The notes beneath the pieces were generated by a model, which saw nothing but the letters and a program-made list of their open reading frames with translations, made no database searches and was not told the origin of the DNA. From positions 112,012,354 through 112,076,353 of the forward strand of contig JBCNJP010000027.1 in the NCBI GenBank assembly GCA_039602395.1: a stretch of DNA of 64,000 nucleotides. Direction: 5' to 3'. This stretch comes from Deinandra increscens subsp. villosa (Eukaryota > Streptophyta > Magnoliopsida > Asterales > Asteraceae). Positions 58,053 to 64,000 of the stretch are shown here, one piece after another. Position 1 is the first letter of the stretch. Every line of letters starts with the position of its first letter. Made by a program: the position numbers and the translations under genes.

Positions 58053-59479
58053 AAGTCTGCTTCTGCTGCTCTTTAACCTTTAACTGCGACAACCTAGTTT
58101 TTAAGCCTAGCGACCTGAACGTTTCCAGCCCCTATTTTTCTTATATGAAAATCATTTTGGCTGCCGTTTTTTTTGCATTCTCCACCCACGAAAAAACCCT
58201 AAAAACGTCATACAAGATATGGAATCATTTAAGGAGAGATTGGGATCAAGATCTAAGCTTTTTGGAGCAAAATTAGAAGATTTTTAAAGCTTTCGGTTTG
58301 GATCTTCATCTTGTGCTTGTTTTTTCATCTTTTTTAATCTTTTTCTTGATGATGAAAGTTGCCAAGATTAGATTTTTATTGATGTTTAGCATGTATCTTG
58401 GCTGATTTCTTATTGCTTCACCTAGATTAGATAAATTTGGACCCTATTGATGTTTAGCATGTATCTTGGCTGATTTCTAATTGCTTCACCTAGATTATAT
58501 AAATTTGGACCTGTTTGACCCGTTTGGGAGGCTTTTTACTATGAATATGTGAAAATTGCTTGGATGATGATTTGGAATTATTTATGATGATTTTGTATGC
58601 TGATTTGGTTTTGGTTAATGATGGATCATGTGGATTAATTGCTATATTTAGTAAAACTACTAGTATGTGTTGATTTATTTATTGTTAAACGGTTGACTTT
58701 TATTGGTCAAACGTTTGATGCTTGATAGGAGAACTCCTACTTGATGGTTTATCATTGATTTGGGGCTGATTTAGTTGATATCCTTATGAGATAGGTTTGA
58801 CCGAATCGTTTCATAGGCTAGAAGCTTGTTTTACATCGTTTAATAGGATAGATTGCTTGTGAACATAAGATTCAATGCTATTTATTCATGTTTAGCGGTT
58901 TCTAGGTCATAAGTGTTTGGAATCATCATCATTGCATGGTATAGACACTATATTGAGAGACATCTCGCGTAGTTTCCTATTTCATGTAGGATTAGTTTAC
59001 TTTGATCGAAGTAGCTAGTCCGTTAGGCAGTTTTCACAGTTTTGCTATCCGTGCTTCATTTAGGATTTCTGGATTATTCGGGATGTGTCTATAGTCCTAG
59101 GTAGTCCGGTTTTCCATTTTAGGCTATAGCGTTCATGGTATTAGTCATCTGAGGGTCTGAGCGAGTCTAGAGGAGTCGAGTCTAGGTGATGCATTCCTTT
59201 TTCTGATTTTCCATCATTTTATCCGGTTTTTAGTTGTTTTTGTTGGTTTTAGTTGTTTAGCTTAGATTTTAGTTTAGTTCACCATTTTCATTTCATCGAT
59301 TAGATATTAGCAAAGATCTAGTATCGGGAGCCTATCATCGCGTCCACGGATTGATATCCGGTTCTTACCAATACTATACTGCATACGACGGGTTCACTGC
59401 CCTGGTGTGTAGTTTGGTCACTTTGTGATTACCACTTAAAACTTGACCGCATTTTTATATATCCAAATCCGACACATCA
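58053..59479 (+). mobile_element. Solo LTR C, right piece
   Basis: It continues the LTR begun at 36635 and ends GACACATCA. The terminal part (ttaccaatactatactgcat, gacgggttcactgccc) parallels the ends of the A-type LTRs, so C is a third member of that superfamily. Confidence 0.82.
58379..58514. repeat. Two tandem copies of a 68-bp unit in LTR C
   Basis: gatgtttagcatgtatcttg occurs at 58381 and 58449, and both copies run to aaatttggacc. Confidence 0.92.
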
Positions 59480-59484
59480 CTGAT

Positions 59485-59643
59485 CGAGAAATCAAAAGAC
59501 TGAAACGAAGCTGCATTCCCATCATCAAAGTGCGTTGGAACTCATGACGAGGACCGGAATACACTTGGGAATGCGAGGATCAGATGCGTCAGAAGTATCC
59601 CCGCCTGTTTGAGAACGTTGCTTCCACCAGTACTCAAAGCTGA
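59485..59643 (+). pseudogene. pol: C-terminal end of the chromodomain of element B
   Basis: It continues the frame cut at 36634: REIKRLKRS, PIIKVRW, then GPEYTWECEDQMRQKYP and the stop at 59641-59643. One in-frame TGA at 59545-59547 falls where CGA (Arg) is expected. The aromatic residues of the chromodomain (W, Y, W) are present. Confidence 0.9.
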
Positions 59644-59664
59644 ATTTCGGGACGAAATTCTTTT

Positions 59665-59677
59665 AACTAAGGGAGAA
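59665..59677 (+). other. Polypurine tract of element B
   Basis: aactaagggagaa directly precedes the LTR start TGTGACAC and follows ttcgggacgaaattc, the usual chromovirus ending. Confidence 0.85.
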
Positions 59678-62593
59678 TGTGACACTTTGGTCAAAACCAG
59701 GTCAATCCGTTGACTTTGACTTTTACTATTACTCTTAAATACATGCATTATCTGTTAATTATCTGATCATTATCTGTTAAACTAGGATATATATAATCGT
59801 CTAAATAATTCCCGAGTTTGTAATCAACTATTTTGTCCGTTTTAAAAATCAAGAGAAACCATTAACGTCTTAATAGAATTTTACCAACAAGAAAAATATA
59901 TAAAATATGACTTTTATATATTCTCCGCCCGGTGTCCGAACTGACTTTTCGACACGTCAAAAACTAAAGTAATTTTTATGTAATCAAAAGTTTTGTCAAG
60001 ACTTGAACTCCTCAACCCATTTCACTCAGAAAAATCCGAACGTCGACTGAACACTGAATCCGTAACCCCATTGGGCCCAGTCAGGCCCAATAACCTCAAA
60101 ACTTATCCGATCGACCCAAAAATTTACCCGATGACTCGGTGTAACCCAACGAGCGTTTTGACTCAACCCGCCGACCCGTAACCCGACCCGAGGCCCGGCC
60201 CATTAACCTGCCCAGTAACCGAACCGAGAACCGGTTGCCCGACCCGGTTACCCGGTCCGATCCGGCCCACCTCCGGCCCGTCTCCGGCCCACTTTTCGCC
60301 AAGGCCCAACCGGCCCAACACTTATTTTTCTAAAATAATTTCGGCCCAAACAAATTAAGCCCACTTTTTATAGATTTTAACCCAACAAGAGTTTATATAA
60401 AAAGTCCACCACACTTGTAGTTTTTATACAAACTAAAATTAGTGTTTATTTTCCAAACTTTTTATAAAAACTAATCCACTATATTTAAACCAACCCATGA
60501 AATTTTATAAAATTTTTGAACCTTGAATCACCTCCAACTTTTATAAAAAGTCTCCATCTTTTGTTAGAATCACCCACTTCCATTTATTGGTGATTATTTT
60601 TTACCATAATTAAAACTAATTACTAATTGGCAAGGTTATTACCCTAAGGGTAATTACCCCAATTTTAAGTATAAAAGGTGACCACCACCACCACAAATTC
60701 TTGCACCTCCCAAACACCCTCAAGCTCTCTCCCTCTCTTCTCCATTTTCGGCTCAATCGAAACCCCCCTCCCTCCTTCCGGTCGCCGCCACTGCCACCAA
60801 CCACCGCCGGACCACCGTACCGCCGCCGCCAACCACCACCTCATCTCCTACACTTTTTTGTGAGTCCTTTAACCCCTTTTCCCTACACTTTCTATACTTA
60901 CTCTATCAACCAAAACCCCAACAAGTCTTGATATAACTTAAAATAAATTCTTTCTCTAATCTTCTAAAACAATCAACACTTGGGTTAATAATACAAGTGA
61001 CTTGATCTAACGCATCTTTGGTGCCTTAGGGCTTAAAATAGCCAAGATGTGAGGTTGTGCACTAAAGAAACCAAATTGGGAGTATTGTGTATCAAACTTA
61101 GGTCATTTATATTTATCTTTCATTTAATTACTTGTAATTTAATTTCTTGCAATTTATTTACTTGTTATTTATTTATCTTGGTCCTAACACTAATGTGTTA
61201 GTCGATATGTCCTAATACTTCAAGTATTACTAAGATTTGTTCACTTTGTTGAACATAAAGGTCCTACCTATTTCTAGTTTATTATTTATTTTATTTGATA
61301 TATATATTTACTAACTCATAGCTTAAATAAATGATCTAACAACATTAACTTGTTTTGAATAAACCCATGACTTAATCCTAACACATAAGTGTTAGTAGAA
61401 ATCCTTGTAAGTCGTGAAAAGATAAAACATAATCATTGGACAAGTTAGATTATCTACAAAAACCATGGATATAATTTTGATAAACAAAGACTTGTTTAAA
61501 AATTAATAAATAAAATATTCTTAAAAGACATGGAATAAATGGATTTTTACTTAAAAATGATTTGGATTTTAAGTCAACATGTTATAAAATATATTTACTT
61601 TATAAAAACTAGTCACCAAAACTCAAGACTTTAATGTGTTGGTGAATTTAATTCACCAAAACCTTAAAATAGATTTTATACTTTTGCTAAATCAAGTAAA
61701 AATGCATTTACTATCATCACATTTATAACCAATCATTTGGACTTTATTATATAGATTTTTAACTATAAAAATACATTTTTATAAACCTTGATCAACCCCT
61801 AAAAGTCTAGTTTCAAGTCGATGATTTATAAGATAAAATGAGACTTTTATTTATAAAATTAAGCTAAAAACTGTTACGGATCAGATCTGATCCCGACACG
61901 TTTTCGACACATGTTTTTGATGATTTAAATAAACCAAATTGACTGAAATAGAGAAACGTTGCATAGGGAGAAAACCGGGATCAAAACGGATTAATACGCA
62001 AAGAGAAAACTCAATTTTAGTGACTTATATCAAAATCGACCAAAAATATATTTTAAGACTTGAAACTAACCTAAAAGAATATTCTTGACATTTCCTAAAA
62101 ATATATAAAGTCCAAAAGCAATAATAGTGTATTTATTAAACAAAACTGGTGACTACGTTTTTTATAAAATTTGAATAAATATTTTAGTTATAAAATATTT
62201 AAAACGATTACGACACCAAACGTTTTGACTTGAAAAATAAGTATTGTCTATTTCTAAATAAAAACGTTCGCATTTTAAGTGATAACATAAAACGTTTTCG
62301 ACGATCCAAACGTTAAATAATTATATTTGAACATATAATTATTTATAACACTTAAACTTTTAATTTATTAAAAGATGGTCATCTTAAGTCATCCTTTGAT
62401 TATAACTTTTATCAAAGTGGATTTATAAAATCTTTTATAAATGTATAAGTATAAATACAAAGACTTGTATTTATTTTTAGCTCACTTATACTATTTCAAT
62501 AAACCTTGTCACATATTTTACTTGAAAATATATATAATTATTTTGTCAAATAATTGTAAAAGGTTTAAGTCATGACATATATAAATCTATCTA
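59678..62593 (+). repeat. 3' LTR of element B, interrupted at its right
   Basis: It is parallel to 14039-16940 of the 5' LTR with scattered differences, including a 50-base segment near 61021-61050 not present in the left copy. The TATA box is at 60670-60677. At 62593 the match ends and the Helitron-like element begins; about 1.15 kb of LTR lies beyond the window. Confidence 0.9.
60670..60677 (+). promoter_or_regulatory. TATA box in the 3' LTR of element B
   Basis: TATAAAAG in the same place as in the 5' LTR, followed by a CCACC-rich leader. Confidence 0.6.
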
Positions 62594-63051
62594 TCTATTA
62601 CTATATATAATACATATTGGTCCTGGGGGTATTTTTGTCATCAAATTTCCTTAATTTTAAGACGCGTACAAGGGTTTATGCAATATGTACAAGTTTTTTA
62701 AGCATCTCAATTGAAGCACCAATAATCCCATAACTCATCTTCCTGAAAAAGTTAGGTTAAAATGGGAATTAACCACTTGAAATACAAGGAGGCGCCTGGA
62801 TGAACCACGCTTCTCCCTGCACACTGTTGGGAAATCCGCTATGCCGCCCTAGGTAATCTCCTTCTCCTCTCGATAGCTGCATCTCCACCGTCTCTCTCTC
62901 TTCGATTGGGCATCTTTCTCTTCAGCCGTATCGCTTACCACATTTGAGGGCACCTCACGCAATCTTGATTACCATGCGTATCTCGATTACCTCATTCGAA
63001 TTGAAGACGCCCAATTCAAATGTTCGTGAATTGGGTATATTTAGAAGTCTC

Positions 63052-63058
63052 TATAAAT
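63052..63058 (+). promoter_or_regulatory. Putative TATA box within the Helitron-like element
   Basis: TATAAAT in ctctataaattc, followed after about 10-50 bases by a pyrimidine-rich stretch (acatctccctcaccatttcg) as in plant leaders. Confidence 0.4.
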
Positions 63059-63389
63059 TCACATCTCCCTCACCATTTCGTTTTACCTCTCCATCTGGCA
63101 TTCCTAATTCAAAAACGACCCAGGCACTGATTTGAGGTATTTTTCTTTTGTTCATATTGTTTTCTTGATTCTGGCATTCTATTTGCTGTTAAACATTAAT
63201 TAGTTGGGGAGATTGGTTTTTTTAACTGTGTGAATATTGACTTTATAATTAAACTATTTATGAATCTGACTTTGCTGTAGAACATTACTTATTTACTTTT
63301 AGATCGTTTTTTTTAACTGTGAAAGCATCTTTTGTTGATGTGTGAATCTTTAGTTTCTGATGATATCTTTTCCTGGTTTCATTTCAGAA

Positions 63390-63776
63390 TAACTCAACCC
63401 TTTGTAGCCAACCAAAGCAACCAAGCTTAGTAGATCAGTATGTTTTCTGCTTTAATTTACCAGTTGCTTAATATACTGCTTAATGTATTTGATTTTAATG
63501 TTGCTTTGTAGTTGTTGACATGAAAGAGAAACACTATACGACATGAACATCTTGAATATGTAGTGTTTGAAATTCAATCTTGTGGACATCAAATGAGACA
63601 TTAGTCATGATTTTGATTGAATTATAGCATCACATAACTATAAGCATTCAGAAATATAATTTTTATGAAATTTTACTTCATATTCTATCATCATTTTGAT
63701 TCGATTCTCATATAATATGGTGTCTTTTGTTGACCCAAAACAGCTCTTTATTCTCTTGTCAAGGAAGCTACCAAGG
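63390..63776 (+). other. Two possible small exons in the Helitron-like element
   Basis: ttcatttcag then aataactcaaccc up to agatca then gtatgttttc gives a candidate exon of about 50 bases ending near 63437. cccaaaacag then ctctttattctc up to accaag then gtatgttag gives a second of about 30 bases ending near 63775. Both have AG/GT borders and T-rich upstream tracts. They would be untranslated leader exons. Evidence is limited to splice-like sequence. Confidence 0.35.
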
Positions 63777-64000
63777 TATGTTAGTTGTTTGCCATGTTCA
63801 ACAAATGGTTTTAATCTGAATCCTGTTTACAAATGGTTGGTTTTGATTTCAGATGATTGTGTTTGCTGTTAATGCTTGAAGTTAGTTTTCCTCTTATGTC
63901 ATGATTTCTGGTTATTTTGTTTGTAACGTTTTTCATCCATGTTCTGTGTCATCTTCTTTCTTAATTTTTGATAGGATAATTAAACTTATGGGTTTTCCTT

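Larger units (their letters stand above)
14039..62593 (+). mobile_element. Element B: chromovirus (Tekay/Del-like Ty3/gypsy), heavily nested
   Basis: A 4.1-kb LTR (14039-18120), a tRNA-iMet primer site, gag with zinc knuckles, protease, RT, RNase H, integrase, a chromodomain and a purine tract followed by the second LTR (from 59678) occur in order on the plus strand. The GPF-type integrase tail plus chromodomain and the ttcgggacgaaattc phrase before the purine tract mark the chromovirus branch. Three large insertions split it (21796-34199, 35598-36406, 36635-59479), and its second LTR is broken by a Helitron-like element at 62594. The coding frames carry many stops and shifts. The two LTRs differ by several percent by eye, so B is the oldest element of the window. 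The likely target duplication on the left is TCGTA (14034-14038); the right copy is out of view. Confidence 0.9.
62594..64000 (+). mobile_element. Helitron-like element, 5' part (continues past the window)
   Basis: The left LTR reads aaatctatctataaataat, whereas here aaatctatcta is followed by TCTATTACTATATATAATA. A start with TC, an AT-rich TCTATTACTA opening and insertion exactly between A and T are the hallmarks of plant Helitrons. No target duplication is expected. The 3' end (CTRR with a hairpin) is beyond the window. The 1.4 kb visible holds a promoter-like region (TATAAAT at 63052-63058) and intron-like spacing but no recognisable Rep or helicase domain. It could be the leader of the element's own gene or a captured gene fragment. 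Confidence 0.72.

Overview
The window is a nest of plant transposable elements with no host gene that I can support. It has 4-kb chromovirus-type LTRs, tRNA-iMet and tRNA-Asp type primer sites, a plant L1-type LINE, a Tat-lineage Ty3/gypsy element, a hAT-type MITE and a Helitron-like end. Together these point to a large, repeat-rich flowering-plant genome, most likely a eudicot and possibly Asteraceae; the family is a guess from overall element style. It is a draft scaffold: 22453-22952 is a run of exactly 500 N.

Layout. (1) 1-13890: element A, a non-autonomous LTR retrotransposon whose 5' LTR is cut by the window edge. It has a tRNA-Asp type primer site and one acidic zinc-knuckle protein (1690-2982), but no pol. 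Its 3' LTR (4447-4766 plus 12304-13890) is split by a near-complete LINE on the minus strand (4767-12303, 12-bp target duplication). The LINE's ORF1 is in turn split by a solo LTR (9227-10849, 5-bp duplication). (2) 14039 to 62593: element B, a plus-strand chromovirus (Tekay/Del-like) with a 4.1-kb 5' LTR (14039-18120), a decayed gag-pol with chromodomain, and a 3' LTR from 59678. B has been opened three times: in RNase H (21796-34199, a composite of LTR pieces, an N gap and a 4.5-kb solo LTR), just before the GPF/chromo region (hAT-type MITE, 35598-36406), and inside the chromodomain (36635-59479). (3) The last insertion is a solo LTR 'C', itself split by a 20.6-kb Tat-lineage element on the minus strand (37408-58047, target duplication GGTTT). 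The Tat element has gag, protease, RT, two RNase H domains and integrase. It also has an extra, intron-containing gene on the opposite strand (38252-50085) encoding a 'putative gypsy-type transposon' domain and a coiled coil. That gene is split by a young 10-kb non-coding LTR element (39374-49420, target duplication ATCTC, LTRs about 0.8% different). (4) 62594 to the end: the 5' part of a Helitron-like element inserted A|T in B's 3' LTR.

Order of events read from nesting and LTR divergence: B is oldest, then the LTR C, MITE and 21.8-34.2 kb insertions, then the Tat element (LTRs about 2% different), then the 10-kb element. Independently, A (LTRs about 1.4% different) was followed by the LINE and then by the LTR now left as a solo copy. 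All recognised coding regions belong to elements, and every large gene carries stops, frameshifts or insertions; only the short protein of element A is open throughout. The most unusual signals are the hairpin that begins every LTR of the A-like superfamily, the zinc-knuckle/acidic protein of the non-autonomous element A, the antisense spliced gene of the Tat element, and the young coding-less 10-kb element with its TTAGCG(A/G)ACTTG array.
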